From positions 186,001-250,000 of the forward strand of contig NZ_JAPEMU010000003.1 of NCBI RefSeq assembly GCF_026342405.1: 64,000 bases of DNA, in the 5' to 3' direction. The DNA comes from Kitasatospora sp. NBC_00240. Lineage in GTDB: Bacteria; Actinomycetota; Actinomycetes; Streptomycetales; Streptomycetaceae. The position numbers were made by a program, and so were the translations under genes. The first letter of the stretch is position 1; every line of letters starts with the position of its first letter. This document shows, one piece after another, positions 52,901-61,702 of this stretch. Below the pieces are notes generated by a model that saw only the letters and a program-made list of their open reading frames with translations, had not been told where the DNA came from and ran no database searches.

Positions 52901-53093
52901 AGTGCATCCAACCCAGCAGGTACCGGATGTCTATGGAGACTTGAACGCTTATATTCGGGCTGGCGAGGAGCGTAGTCAGCTCCGTGACCTGCTCCACGGC
53001 CCTGGGTTCGAGTACAAGGGGTAGATCTTCGCGACCAGTGATGCGCCGTAGCCGGCTCCACACCTCAGCAGACAGCTCTTCCCACTGCTCCAT
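49908..53093 (-). CDS. TPR-CHAT caspase-like protein
   Basis: 1061 residues; ATG 53093 follows GAGGAG. The N-terminal 600 residues contain about eight TPR-like repeats of roughly 50 residues (RFxRxGxxxDLDxAIxxxRxA, e.g. RYVRMGGRRDLDEAIELVRA). The C-terminal CHAT domain (about 790-1061) has WATGGLLGLLPLHAAGH, the catalytic His in CAIAHFACHGAHD (about 924) and the catalytic Cys in LAYLSACRTAFHG (about 968), then DEAVHLAAAFQLAGFPHVIA. CHAT proteases are caspase/separase relatives; the repeats probably sense a partner. Related TPR-CHAT proteases act in type III-E CRISPR and gasdermin defence. No candidate substrate gene is adjacent; upstream is an IS630. Standalone TPR-CHAT genes are common in Streptomyces and mostly unstudied. 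Confidence 0.92.
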   Translation of the reverse strand: MEQWEELSAEVWSRLRRITGREDLPLVLEPRAVEQVTELTTLLASPNISVQVSIDIRYLLGWMHYYRSEALPPGDDVQDRNAALEMLTPIFISHPEAVAPMPKELLPALAARAAPAAIDLLRRAEGSSDPDVHDSAVGLWRRMADAIPAANPVYPAIQSNIGYALRSRFARFGEREDLEDAMHAGRAAVDATGSEDPDRALRLSNFGAMLGDRFERFGERQDLDDALSVLRLAAAVDASAPQDNNRTINILANLGHLRRTRFDRFGSWRDIDDAISSFRAAGAVGATTHEAPDRDAEVISDLAYLLSSRYVRMGGRRDLDEAIELVRAALLATPAEDPERLAHLSDLEMMLGLRFARYLAPEDLDGAVEAGRELVESIPAESVNRASSLTSLGVTLAFRFGQYGEKEDLDQAINLEWDALRLRPDDAFLVANILSNLGLALRIRFEEFGDLDDLEEAIYALRAATRLVPVEDPDYASLCFNLGIALQIRYERQGEVADLQDAASQYVAAANVELARPNTRIKAARAAAVLNAEWDPHEMSEVLETAVRLLPEVASPKIESGDRNYILGLFTGVASDAAALALSDTQIPESQRAARALRLLEGGRAVLLSQALDTRSDITDLREQQPRLAQRYIELRDLLDQSSDAGIDRHVAVGDFHAVLDEIRSLPGFASFARMPSIEEWLPQAASGPVVSFSVSPFRSDAMLMTTNGITSVNLPLLDIDTLKGQVKTFHEALGMTGDTNASFSDRKRAQGMVREMLVWLWEAAAEPVLDALGYRGPPSDDWPRVWWATGGLLGLLPLHAAGHHGPGLAGESVMDRVVSSYTPTIRALDYARRQYTAASQTSAATDDVRSLVVAMPTTPGQRALPFAAEEAALLASRLPSPALLVEPDHYSVDGADKAAFEAPTLSAVLDELPRCAIAHFACHGAHDTADPSRSYLLLHDHATAPLTIASLAPVRLERARLAYLSACRTAFHGTEMYDEAVHLAAAFQLAGFPHVIAALWEIYDPIAITIAESFYDQIRTSSTALEPSRAAVALHHAIRALRDKHPNLPSLWASYIHAGA

Positions 53094-53241
53094 CAGGGCT
53101 CCTCGGGCTAACCCCGGGCAAACGGACGCGCGGACTAAGCCCTTCACCCACCCCCGAGAGCCGTGCCCGGATGAGCCAGCAGGTGCGGTGCGCGGCACCG
53201 CACGTCAAGTTGTTTGTTTGGGGTCTCACTTTAGTGTGCTA

Positions 53242-54427
53242 CTGAAGTTGAATTCGTGATGTCGCTCGGATGGGTGAAGCAGTAGCGTTCGCCTGCCGGT
53301 GGAGGGTCGGTCCCGGTAGTTGTGTGCTGTGAGGTATGCACAGGGCGGCGGTTTGACCGACGCGGAGAGGGCCGCGCGGGAGCGGATCCGGCGGCAGGCC
53401 GTGGAACGCTTCGAGGGCGGCGAGAAGAACCGGGAGATCGCGGCCGCGCTGCGGGTGAGCGTGCGTTCGGTGGAGCGCTGGCGCCGGCAGTGGCGCGAGG
53501 GCGGTGCAGCGGGAGTCGCCTCGAAGGGCTCGCCCGGTCGCCCGAAGCTGTCCGATTCCCAGATCGCGCGGCTGGAGCGGGAGTTGGAGCGTGGGCCGCT
53601 GGCCCACGGCTGGGAGGACCAGCGGTGGACTCTGGCACGGGTGAAGACGTTGATCGGCCGGCTGTTCCACGTCTCCTACACCGTGGAGGGCACGTGGGTC
53701 CTGCTCAAGCGGCACGGCTGGTCCTGGCAGCAGCCGGCTCGCCGGGCGATCGAGCGCGACGATGCGGCCGTTGAGTTGTGGAAGAAGGACACGTGGCCGC
53801 GGGTAAAAGCGCCGCGGCGGCCCGCGGGGCCTGGCTCGTCTTTGAGGACGAGGCCGGGCAGTCGATGAGGCCGCCGCGTGCCAGGACCTGGGGCAGGCTC
53901 GGCTGCACCCCTGTTGTGCGGGTGCGTGGTCGGGGCGCCGGCCGGGTCTCCATGGCGGGGCTGAGCTGCTACAAGCCCGGTCAGCGGTCCCGGATGTTCT
54001 ACAGCTTCCACGTCTACCGTGGCCGCAAGGGTGAGAAGAAGGGCCTGACCTGGCAGGACTACCGGGACCTGCTCATCCGCGCGCACATCCAGCTCGGCGG
54101 CCCGATCGTGCTCGTGTGGGACAACCTGCGTGCCCACCTGATGCCGCCGATGCAGGAGTTCGTCCAGGCGAGCAAGGACTGGCTGACCGTCTTCCAGCTC
54201 CCCTCGTATGCACCGGACCTCAACCCACAAGAGGGCATCTGGGCGCTGGTCAAGCGCACCATCGGCAACCTCGCCGCCGCGAACCTCGACCAGCTGGCCC
54301 GAGCCGTCAGGCGCAGCCTGAAGCAGATCCAGTACCGACCCCACCTCATCGACGGGTGCCTCGCCTCCACCGGCCTGATCATGGACGGCTGACCACCTTC
54401 AGACCGACATCACGAATTCAACTTCAA
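53242..54427 (+). mobile_element. IS630-family insertion sequence (complete)
   Basis: 1186 bp between duplicated TA (53240-53241, 54428-54429). Inverted repeats share GAAGTTGAATTCGTGATGTC. Confidence 0.93.
53329..54392 (+). CDS. IS630-family transposase, two frames
   Basis: The first frame (53329-53868, GTG start, VRYAQGGGLTDAERAARER) carries the helix-turn-helix: GEKNREIAAALRVSVRSVER and LARVKTLIGRLFHVSYTVEG. The second (53778-54392) carries the DDE domain: ARGAWLVFEDEAGQSMRPPR, LVWDNLRAHLM, LPSYAPDLNPQEGIWALVKR (D, D, E). They overlap by about 90 bp. Many IS630 elements use programmed frameshifting in such an overlap (here near GGTAAAAGC, 53800-53808), so this arrangement is probably functional. 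Confidence 0.9.
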
Positions 54428-54429
54428 TA

Positions 54430-54896
54430 GACGCCCTCTCGTCCTGCCTCCCGATCCTTGTGGCCCTGAGCGCGGTATCCCGTCCTGGCTCTGCTCACGT
54501 CGCCACTCGTGAACCACCGTCCCGTGCGTCGCCGAAAGTCCCGCCTGCCGGGAGTGACCGGGGCGAGGGTAGATGGAGCGAGCCGGGTTGCGACGAGGTT
54601 GGGGGCGCCGTCTCGGCGCTCGCGGTGCCTTTGATCGGGCCTGCTGGCTGAAGTGCTGGGCCCTCGTGAGGCGGCAGGCGCGGAGTTGAACCAGGCCGTC
54701 GACGCGGCGCAGCTCGCTCTGGCTCGCCGGACATGCGTGCGGCTTCGCCAACCACTTCTCATCCTTCCGTGTCATGCGGCCCGTCTGCAGTACACCCGGC
54801 TGCCCGGGTCCCTGGTCAGCACACTTCGGTGCAGCCCGACACACCTCCGCACGAGCCGTCCAGTGGAATCAGGCTGAAGCTGTGCCGGAGTCTCAG
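54430..54896. other. no convincing gene
   Basis: The stretch between the IS630 and IS1380 elements holds several weak overlapping frames and nothing recognisable. Confidence 0.5.
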
Positions 54897-56550
54897 CCCG
54901 AATCCACCGGGCGATCGCTGTCGGGGAGGTTCCGCAGAACGAAGAGATGCCTTGCGACCTGCGATGATGGGAGTTCTCTAGGCTCCACCACGCACAATCA
55001 GCAAGGCATCTCGTAAGTGCAATCATCTCACGCTGTCCCGGCCGTCTCCGTCGTGTTCGACGAGTCGAATCTGATCGCGGACGCGGGGCTGGTCCCACTG
55101 GTCCGCCTGGCCGAGCGCGCCGGCCTGCCCGCCCTGGTCGGCGACAGGTTGCGCATCGAAGGCACCGGCAGCGGTGCCGGTGCCCATCCGGGTGCGAAGG
55201 TGATGACGCTGGTCGCGGCGATGTGCGCCGGGGCCGACTCGATCGACGACACCGACCGGCTCCGGCACGGCGCGGTGGGCCGACTGTTCGGCGGGGTGCG
55301 AGCGCCGTCCACCCTGGGCACCTTCCTGCACGCCTTCACCCACGGGCACAACCGCCAACTCCATTCGGTGCACCGGGACTTCCTCGCCCGCCTGGCCCGG
55401 ACCACCCCCCTGCTGCCCGACGTCGACCGGGTGGCGTTCGTGGACATCGACCCCACCCACCGACGCGTCTACGGCCGGGCCAAGCAGGGCGCCGAGGTCG
55501 GCCGGTTCAAGGGCGTACGCACCCTGCACCCGATCCTCGCCACCCTCTCCACCCCGTCGGCCCGCCCGGTGATCGCGGCGGTCCGGCTGCGGCGGGGCAA
55601 AGCGGCCGACGCCCGCGGAGCCGGGCCCTTCACCGCCGAGGCCCTCGCGGCCACCCGGCAGGCCGGCGCGAGCGGCACGGTGATCGTCCGCGCGGACAGC
55701 CAGTTCTACAACGCCGACGTCGTGGCCGCCTGCCGCCGGGCGAACGCCCGATTCTCCGTGACCGTGCGGATGAACCCGCACGTCGCCGCCGCGATCAGCG
55801 CCATCGACGAGGCCGCGTGGACGGCGATCCGCTACCCGGACGCGTTCGTGGACCCCGACACCGGCGAGCTGGTCTCCGACGCCGAGGTCGCCGAGACCAC
55901 CTACACCGCGTTCACCGGCCGCAAGAAGGCCGAGCACGTCACCGCGCGCCTGGTCGTGCGCCGCGTCCGCCGCCTGAACACCGAGGTCACAGCCGGGCAG
56001 GGCGAGCTTTTCGCGGCCTGGCGCTACCACCCGGTGTTCACCGACAACCCGTTCGAGATGCTCCAGGCCGAGCTGCAGCACCGCCAGCACGCCGTGATCG
56101 AGCAGGTCATCGCGGACGGCAAGGGATCGGCCCTGGCCCACCTGCCCTCCGGCAACTTCCAGGCCAACGCCGCCTGGCTGACCCTGTGGGCGATCGCCCA
56201 CAACCTGCTGCGGGCCGCCGGCAGCCTCGCCGGCTCCTTCCACGCCCGGGCGACCACCGCCACCCTGCGGGCCCACCTGGTCAACGTCCCCGCTCGGCTG
56301 GCCCGTTCAGCCCGTCGGGCAACACTCCACCTGCCCGACCGATGGCCCTGGCAGCACGCCTTCACCGACCTGTTCGACACCGCCCACGCACCACCGGGCT
56401 GATCGCAGACCCGACCACCCCGCCCGCCAGGGCCCAACCGGAGCAAACGTGGAAGAGCTGGGCAGACCAGCGGACACCCCACGCCCTCCAGCCGGTCACC
56501 CCGACAGAAGCACCGAAACCATCACCCGAAATCAGCCCGGTGGATCCGGG
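54897..56550 (+). mobile_element. IS1380-family insertion sequence (complete)
   Basis: 1654 bp. Inverted repeats CCCG(A/G)ATCCACCGGGC and target duplication CTCAG (54892-54896, 56551-56555; 4 or 5 bp depending on the end chosen). Confidence 0.92.
55017..56402 (+). CDS. IS1380-family transposase
   Basis: 461 residues from GTG 55017. DDE domain: VSVVFDESNLIADAGLVPLV, GADSIDDTDRLRHGAVGRLF, VAFVDIDPTHRRVYGRAKQG, TVIVRADSQFYNADVVAACR, AVIEQVIADGKGSALAHLPS, NAAWLTLWAIAHNLLRAAGS. Normal length, no disruption. Confidence 0.95.
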   Translation: MQSSHAVPAVSVVFDESNLIADAGLVPLVRLAERAGLPALVGDRLRIEGTGSGAGAHPGAKVMTLVAAMCAGADSIDDTDRLRHGAVGRLFGGVRAPSTLGTFLHAFTHGHNRQLHSVHRDFLARLARTTPLLPDVDRVAFVDIDPTHRRVYGRAKQGAEVGRFKGVRTLHPILATLSTPSARPVIAAVRLRRGKAADARGAGPFTAEALAATRQAGASGTVIVRADSQFYNADVVAACRRANARFSVTVRMNPHVAAAISAIDEAAWTAIRYPDAFVDPDTGELVSDAEVAETTYTAFTGRKKAEHVTARLVVRRVRRLNTEVTAGQGELFAAWRYHPVFTDNPFEMLQAELQHRQHAVIEQVIADGKGSALAHLPSGNFQANAAWLTLWAIAHNLLRAAGSLAGSFHARATTATLRAHLVNVPARLARSARRATLHLPDRWPWQHAFTDLFDTAHAPPG

Positions 56551-56849
56551 CTCAGAACTCATGGACAGCGAGCAGTGGTCGGAAGTTGCGGTGCCCTGCG
56601 CTGGCAGCAGCCACGGGCCCGGCACGCTGGGCCTGGCGGCCGCCGATCGGCCTGCGGCCGGCTCAGCCGGACGCCGGGAAGAACACCCGGCCCGCCGCAG
56701 GCGCAGAAGCCCGCTGCGCCTGCCCCGTCCACCGCCAACCACAAAGACAGGGCGGGAAGGAAGGAAGGAAGGAAGGAGGCCGGGTTGCCAGGGTTTTCAC
56801 GCTACTGGAGAACGGGCGCTGACCTGGGGGAACAGAGACGTTGGCCGGT

Positions 56850-57270
56850 TGGTGCCTCACCGGGAGGTTCACCGGGAGCTCCACCCTGGTGCCGGAGGTC
56901 CTCAGGGGCACCTTGACGGCCACTCACCAGCCCCCGAGGGGCCCCGGCGAGCGGGTGCCGACAGCTCCCACGGTCTCAGCTATGGCCCGCGTGCTCGGCC
57001 TGCCGGACGAGGAACTGCTGGAGCTGCGCCGGGCCGCGGCCGACGACGCCGGTACAGTGCCGGCACGAGCTCCCGCGCGGGACGAGGGGCTGGGCAGGCC
57101 GATCGGGGATTGGGAGCCGCACGATCTGGAGGTCCATCCTTCCGCTGCCCGCTCCCCGGCCGGCTCCGCCCGGTCGGTGCAGGCGCTGTCCGGCTATGTG
57201 CCGCGCGACCATGACGAGGTTCTGTCGGAGGCGGTGCGCGAGGGCGTGAAATTACCTGGGTATTTCTGCC
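56850..57270 (+). pseudogene. fragment of an HTH-STAND-type regulatory protein
   Basis: RGTLTATHQPPRGPGERVPT and MARVLGLPDEELLELRRAAA read like the helix-turn-helix of large Streptomyces proteins. GRPIGDWEPHDLEVHPSA and LSGYVPRDHDEVLSEAVREG match the segment that normally precedes their P-loop (STAND-type) NTPase domain. The frame leaves the family just before the expected Walker A, so only the N-terminal piece survives. Confidence 0.5.
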
Positions 57271-57470
57271 TCTTGGCCGACCGGAGAGTAAACGGAAGAC
57301 TGATTAAGGCCCAGCAGGGCTCCAATCGTTGGCAGCCCGTACTTGGGGGTATAGCACTACGACGGCGACAAGCCTCTCCGAGGTCGTCTCCTACAACCGC
57401 GACGTCCATTACTCCATTTGCGCCGCTACCCAGGTGGTGGCCCCTGGAACTAGAGCAGAAGGGAAAAGCC

Positions 57471-57812
57471 ATGGCAATCTTGCTGGTCAAGAAGCTCCGC
57501 TGCGTGACACCCGATGACTCTCTCACTGATGAAATCAAGCTGCAACAGGACGGTAGGCAGCGGTGGCCGGACGAAGGCGAGTCCTTCTTCTCGCTGTCAA
57601 AAGACACCGAGGTTTCGATGTTCCTGCAGCTCCCTTTCACCGGCCAAACGGTCGTCAGCCTCTTCGATGACGAGACCTTCGGCCAAGACGACAGGCTCGG
57701 CTCCGAACCTTTTAGCGAAAACGAGGCTGATACTGGTGAACATGCCAGGACGTTCCACGGCGTGCATGGGTCAGAGTACGTAATGAACTACAAGGTCATA
57801 AGTATCAGCTAA
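57471..57812 (+). CDS. small C2-like beta-sandwich protein
   Basis: 113 residues from ATG 57471 (AGAAGGG upstream). Beta-strand pattern with acidic turns: MAILLVKKLRCVTPDDSLTD, VSMFLQLPFTGQTVVSLFDD, ETFGQDDRLGSEPFSENEAD, YVMNYKVISIS. The D-x-x-x-x-D-D-x-L-G arrangement is like calcium-binding C2 loops. It has no signal peptide. The same-strand Thr/Gln-rich gene follows 175 bp downstream and may be its partner. Confidence 0.65.
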   Translation: MAILLVKKLRCVTPDDSLTDEIKLQQDGRQRWPDEGESFFSLSKDTEVSMFLQLPFTGQTVVSLFDDETFGQDDRLGSEPFSENEADTGEHARTFHGVHGSEYVMNYKVISIS

Positions 57813-57819
57813 CCGGCTC

Positions 57820-57921
57820 GTGGTCATCGGCGCTGCGCTCAAAGTAGCTCCAGCTATGATCAAGGACGGTGCCAAACTCGCCGTTCCGGTAGCCATGACC
57901 ACGAATTCTCCGGAACTTTGA
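57820..57921 (+). CDS. possible 33-residue peptide
   Basis: GTG-started frame VVIGAALKVAPAMIKDGAKL, AVPVAMTTNSPEL, amphipathic and Ala/Val-rich, between two real genes on the same strand. No good ribosome site. It could be a remnant. Confidence 0.25.
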   Translation: MVIGAALKVAPAMIKDGAKLAVPVAMTTNSPEL

Positions 57922-57987
57922 GAGGCGGATGGGTCGGTCATTTCGGTCATCAATGCTGCCCAGACTAGTGGCTTTGGAGGGAACAAG

Positions 57988-58764
57988 ATGACGTCGGAAA
58001 TCACCACGACGACCTCTACCACCCCTGCCGGCAAGGTGGTTGTGACCACCACAACCACCACCACCGGGGCCGATGACACCGTCACCATCGTCAAAGAACA
58101 GCGTGACGACGGCTGGACACGCACCATCGAATCGGCGAACCGGAGCGATGGGTCGAGCCAGAAACACATGGTCATCCAGGACGGCTCCGGCACCACCCTC
58201 CAAGAGCAGACCCATACGAAGACCATCGCTGCCGACGCAGACGGCAATCGCATTCAGACGGAGACCGATACCAACGCCGTCCCCGACCCGCAGGGCGGGA
58301 CCACAACTGTGACCTCCGAGGACATCCAAAATCTGGACACCGGGGCGAATTCGCACCTCAAAATCACCGAGACCATCGACGCGTCCGGCAACGTTGTCCA
58401 GCAGTCGAAGTCATCGACCGTCGAAGACGGGCACGGGAACTCGACCGAGACCACAGTCATGACCGACCCGACGACAGGTAAGACGACGGTCACCACCACC
58501 TCGACTGACAGTGACGGCAACGTCTCGGAGCCGGAACAGCAGGAGGAGCAGCTGCGGCAGGAGCAGGAACAGCAGGAACAGGACCAGCAGGAACAGCTGC
58601 GGCAGGAACAGGACCAGCAGGAACAGCAGGAACAGCAGGAACAGGAACAGCAAGGGCAGCAGGACCAGCACCAAGAGCAAGACGGTAATGGTTGGGGTGA
58701 AGGCGCTTCAGGCTTTGAGGACGATGAAGAGGACCTTAGGATGCTGACGGTTGAAGGCGATTAG
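57988..58764 (+). CDS. Thr-rich protein with a Gln/Glu low-complexity tail
   Basis: 258 residues; ATG 57988 with GGAGGG upstream. The first 180 residues are Thr/Asp/Gly-rich with imperfect beta-repeats (TTTTSTTPAGKVVVTTTTTT; GTTTVTSEDIQNLDTG; GHGNSTETTVMTDPTTGKTT). Residues about 183-232 are almost only Gln and Glu with regular QEQ/QQEQ units, followed by an acidic end (GFEDDEEDLRMLTVEGD). It has no signal peptide or cysteine. The tail resembles coiled-coil or phase-separating Gln-rich regions. Function unknown. Confidence 0.7.
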   Translation: MTSEITTTTSTTPAGKVVVTTTTTTTGADDTVTIVKEQRDDGWTRTIESANRSDGSSQKHMVIQDGSGTTLQEQTHTKTIAADADGNRIQTETDTNAVPDPQGGTTTVTSEDIQNLDTGANSHLKITETIDASGNVVQQSKSSTVEDGHGNSTETTVMTDPTTGKTTVTTTSTDSDGNVSEPEQQEEQLRQEQEQQEQDQQEQLRQEQDQQEQQEQQEQEQQGQQDQHQEQDGNGWGEGASGFEDDEEDLRMLTVEGD

Positions 58765-59010
58765 ACGCCAAAGGCTGGTCCCACTCCCTGCTCTGGGGAG
58801 AAGTCGAGCGGATCGATATCTGGGTGACGGCACCGCCCCGGCTGGCCGGACCACTTCGTCCGCGAGCCGCGCCACGACCAGGTCGCCCTCCGCCCTGACC
58901 GCGATCGCCACCCTCCAGGCCGCCCACCGCGACAGCGACCCCAAAGCCCTGCCGGCCGGCGCCTGGCAGCACCCGAACCGCGCTGACCACCCGCCTGTGC
59001 CTTTGCACGC

Positions 59011-59042
59011 TAGTTGGCCAAACGGTGCACTGTAGTTGGCCA
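59011..59042. repeat. direct repeats TAGTTGGCCA
   Basis: TAGTTGGCCA at 59011-59020 and 59033-59042, 22 bp apart (two helical turns), about 100 bp upstream of the TnsA-like gene. The spacing suits binding sites, for example for a TnsB-like protein. Confidence 0.55.
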
Positions 59043-59142
59043 GGGCAGGCTACAGGGTGGGTATGTCGGATTGTTCCCACATACGTGGGGTCTGGGGGAG
59101 CTTGCCCTTCAGCGGGTGCTGGCTGGGTGCTGTTCTGGCGGT

Positions 59143-59988
59143 ATGAGCGCGAGCGGCACGCTGGGGACCGGCTTCGGGTCGGGGGTGTGGTCGGTGGCCT
59201 GCACGGTGGACGACCTGCTGGTCGCTACGAGCCGGGGCCGACTGACCGCGCGGGCCTGGATTTCGGCCCGGGGTGGAAGCGGCGTTGGACGACGACGTGG
59301 TGCCTGGACGGGGCTGGGTTGGTGTGTCCGGTGGCCGAGCTGGGGGGTGTGCCGGTCGGGCGGACCCGCCCGGTGCGGGGGTTCAGCTGGCATCCGCGGC
59401 AGGGCCACCGTCCGGGGCTGGAGCTGTTGGTCTCGACTGGCCGGCTGCACGGGTTCGAGAGCCTGGAGGAGCACAGGTTCCTGCGGGCGGCGGACTTCGC
59501 GGGCCCGGTGCGGGACGTTCTGTCGCAGCCGTTCCGCCTCCGTTATTGGGCGTCGGGCCGTACGCGGACCCACATCCCGGACTACCTGGTGGTGACGTGG
59601 GGCGGCCGGTGGCTGGTGGACGTTCGGCCGCTGCACCTGGTCAAGGACGCGGACCGGCCGGGGTTCGCGGCGGCAGCGGAGCTGGCTCGCGCGGTGGGCT
59701 GGCAGTACAGCGTCGTGGCTGGCTGGAGGCCGCACGTGAGCGGCGCCGTGGAGGCGATGCGGGCCGAGGCCCGGCCGATGAGCCACCTGCTGGACCTGCA
59801 GGAGCGCATGGTGTCGGTGCTCGCCGGCGGCGCGATGCCGTTCGGCGACCTGGTCCGCGTGACCCCGTACCCGGTGATGGCGCGGGCGCACGCGCTTCAC
59901 CTCCTGGCACCGGCGGATCGGCGTGGACCTGGCCGAACCGCTGGGGGACGGCTCGCTCGTCGCGCTGACGGACGGTGCACGGCGGTGA
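59143..59988 (+). pseudogene. TnsA-like transposon endonuclease, twice frameshifted
   Basis: From ATG 59143: MSASGTLGTGFGSGVWSVAC, TVDDLLVATSRG. One shift near 59245 leads to LDFGPGWKRRWTTTWCLDGA, GFESLEEHRFLRAADFAGPV, THIPDYLVVTWGGRWLVDVR. A second near 59905 leads to WHRRIGVDLAEPLGDGSLVA and TGA 59986-59988. The E...D...V-D-V-R pattern fits TnsA-type restriction-endonuclease folds, which cut the 5' ends of Tn7-like elements. With two shifts it is probably dead unless these are sequence errors. Confidence 0.7.
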
Positions 59989-60338
59989 ACGGCCACGTCG
60001 AGGTCGGGCCCGGGGCCGTGCTCCGGCTAGAGAACGGTGAGTGGACCGTTCGCGACGTGCTGCCCGCCTCCGGTGAGGTGGTGCTCGTCAGCGCCGATGG
60101 CGGGGTCCGGGTCTGGACCCTGGGGCTGCTGGCGGGGAAGGTCCGGACCACCTCCGGACGGACCGTGGCGCGCGAGGACCTGAGCGACGACCAGCTGGTG
60201 CTGCTACGCGCCGCGTGCCCCGCGCCCGGCTTCCCCGACGGCGTCACGGCCTGCCGCCGCACCGTCGGCCCCGACGACGAGCCTCAGGAGGAGGGCGCCG
60301 AAGTGACCTGCAAGGCCTGTATCCGGGAAATGGTCTGA
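59985..60338 (+). CDS. small protein coupled to the TnsA-like gene
   Basis: GTG 59985 overlaps the TnsA-like stop (GTGA). The 117-residue product starts VNGHVEVGPGAVLRLENGEW, TVRDVLPASGEVVLVSADGG, a beta-rich opening like that of TnsB-type transposases. It ends with an unrelated Cys patch (VTACRRTVGPDD; VTCKACIREMV). It could be a truncated tnsB fused to another gene end. No DDE domain is present. Confidence 0.45.
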   Translation: MNGHVEVGPGAVLRLENGEWTVRDVLPASGEVVLVSADGGVRVWTLGLLAGKVRTTSGRTVAREDLSDDQLVLLRAACPAPGFPDGVTACRRTVGPDDEPQEEGAEVTCKACIREMV

Positions 60339-60590
60339 TGACACCGGCCCGCCCGGCTCAGCCGGGCGACGAGGCCATCTTGCACCAGTGGGTGGAGACC
60401 TTCACGCAGTTGCAGGTGGGTGAGGAGGGCTGGCGCGTGAGGTCGTTCACGCAGGCCGTTCGCAAGCTCCGGACGTTCGTGCGAGCCCCTGCTCGCCATC
60501 GAGCTGGGCGACCACACGCCACTCGACCGGCTCACGGCCGCCGCCACCGCAGCCGCCGGCCCCATCCGCCCCGCACAGGCCCAGACCTGA
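60338..60590 (+). pseudogene. small helical protein, frameshifted
   Basis: ATG 60338 overlaps the previous stop (TGATG). MTPARPAQPGDEAILHQWVE, TFTQLQVGEEGWRVRSFTQA, VRKLRTFVR reads well, then the coherent continuation EPLLAIELGDHTPLDRLTAA, AAGPIRPAQAQT is in another frame ending 60588-60590. One base near 60490 separates the halves. Function unknown. Confidence 0.45.
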
Positions 60591-60846
60591 CCAATGGACT
60601 GACGATCAGTACCTGACAGGCGCGCGCCGGGACCGCCCACGACCGGGCGGGCGGGACTGCGGCCGGTGTCAGTGCCGCTTTCTACGATCACGGCGTGCCT
60701 GATTCCTTCACCGTCTTGTAGACCCACGACGTCTGCCGTGCCCTGCGCCTCACCGGGCGCACCGGCCAGCGGCCGCCGGTCGCCGGTCGCCTTCAGCGGC
60801 GTACACACCCCTGCCCGCATGGTCCGGCGCAGAGCCGGGTGACGAG

Positions 60847-61245
60847 GTGTACGCGGTGCACGTCAACCGGGGCGTCGTCCACGTGGTGAGCCGCATGCGG
60901 ATCGTCGACCGCGATCGCGGCGAGTGCTGCGGGCAGGCGCCCGCGTCCTGGGACCAGCCCTCGTTCCCCGGCCACGACGACTGGGCGATGCTCGGCGCCG
61001 GCGGCTGCGGCGCCCAGGCCGTCCACGTCGAGGCGACACCCGTACGCTTCGACGCACCCGTCCCCGGCGACCTCCTCACCCACCTCACGTGGCGCAACCC
61101 CCGAGGCAAGACCCGCAACCTCAAGCACATCGCCGACGGGCGCCTCGAGCACTCCATCTCCCTCCAAGGCTTCTACCGTCTCACCCCCGAATCCGCAGAC
61201 GAGTTGACGCAGCTCGCAGACACCAAACAGGCCATCGGCAGCTGA
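60847..61245 (+). CDS. conserved hypothetical protein
   Basis: GTG 60847 gives VYAVHVNRGVVHVVSRMRIV, DRDRGECCGQAPASWDQPSF, MLGAGGCGAQAVHVEATPVR, LLTHLTWRNPRGKTRNLKHI, LTPESADELTQLAD. The same frame continues upstream (TPLPAWSGAEPGDEVYAV), so the N-terminus is probably longer and lost. I recall similar Streptomyces proteins but no function. Confidence 0.55.
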   Translation: MYAVHVNRGVVHVVSRMRIVDRDRGECCGQAPASWDQPSFPGHDDWAMLGAGGCGAQAVHVEATPVRFDAPVPGDLLTHLTWRNPRGKTRNLKHIADGRLEHSISLQGFYRLTPESADELTQLADTKQAIGS

Positions 61246-61609
61246 CCCGGCACCCGCGCCGCCCCGCTTGTCCTCGGCCGCTGGCGGGTCCGGCGGCCGC
61301 GCCCGCCTGGCAGTACCCGGGCGCACCAGGCGCACACCGTGCCACCCACATACGGACCGTATGACCGGATCAGCGTGACCGCGCGGCGTGAGTCAGGACC
61401 TCCAGCGCGGTCGCCACGACCGGGACCGCGTCGTCGTACTCCACCAGCCGTCATCGCTGCTGTGTGCTCGTCGCCGTCCCGGCCGCCGCCCGCATCGAGG
61501 ACCTCATCCAGCACGGACCGGCCGCCCCGTCTGGCATCCGCTCGGCGCCCGGGGCGGGCGGCTGTGCGGGTAGACGGAGCTACAGATCGCCTTGACCTGG
61601 CTCAATGCC

Positions 61610-61636
61610 GCTACCTTGATGGTCCATCAAGGTAGC
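61610..61636 (-). terminator. hairpin downstream of the ATPase/DUF4276 pair
   Basis: A perfect 11 bp stem GCTACCTTGAT / ATCAAGGTAGC with a 5 nt loop, 67 bp after the DUF4276 stop on the - strand. There is no T-run. It could instead be an operator. Confidence 0.55.
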
Positions 61637-61702
61637 GGCCCTCGCGGTGGGGCTGCCATCAAGATGCCTACCCCACCGGTTGCCCAGCCAGCTATGTACC
61701 TC

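Noticed and set aside
55223..57214. 663-codon + strand frame over IS1380
   Set aside because: Shifted frame of the IS1380 transposase; Arg/Pro-rich. The transposase frame has DDE motifs and its own start.
58540..58680. CAG/GAA-rich repetitive DNA as a satellite
   Set aside because: The repeat is in frame within a gene with a good ribosome site and encodes the Gln/Glu tail.
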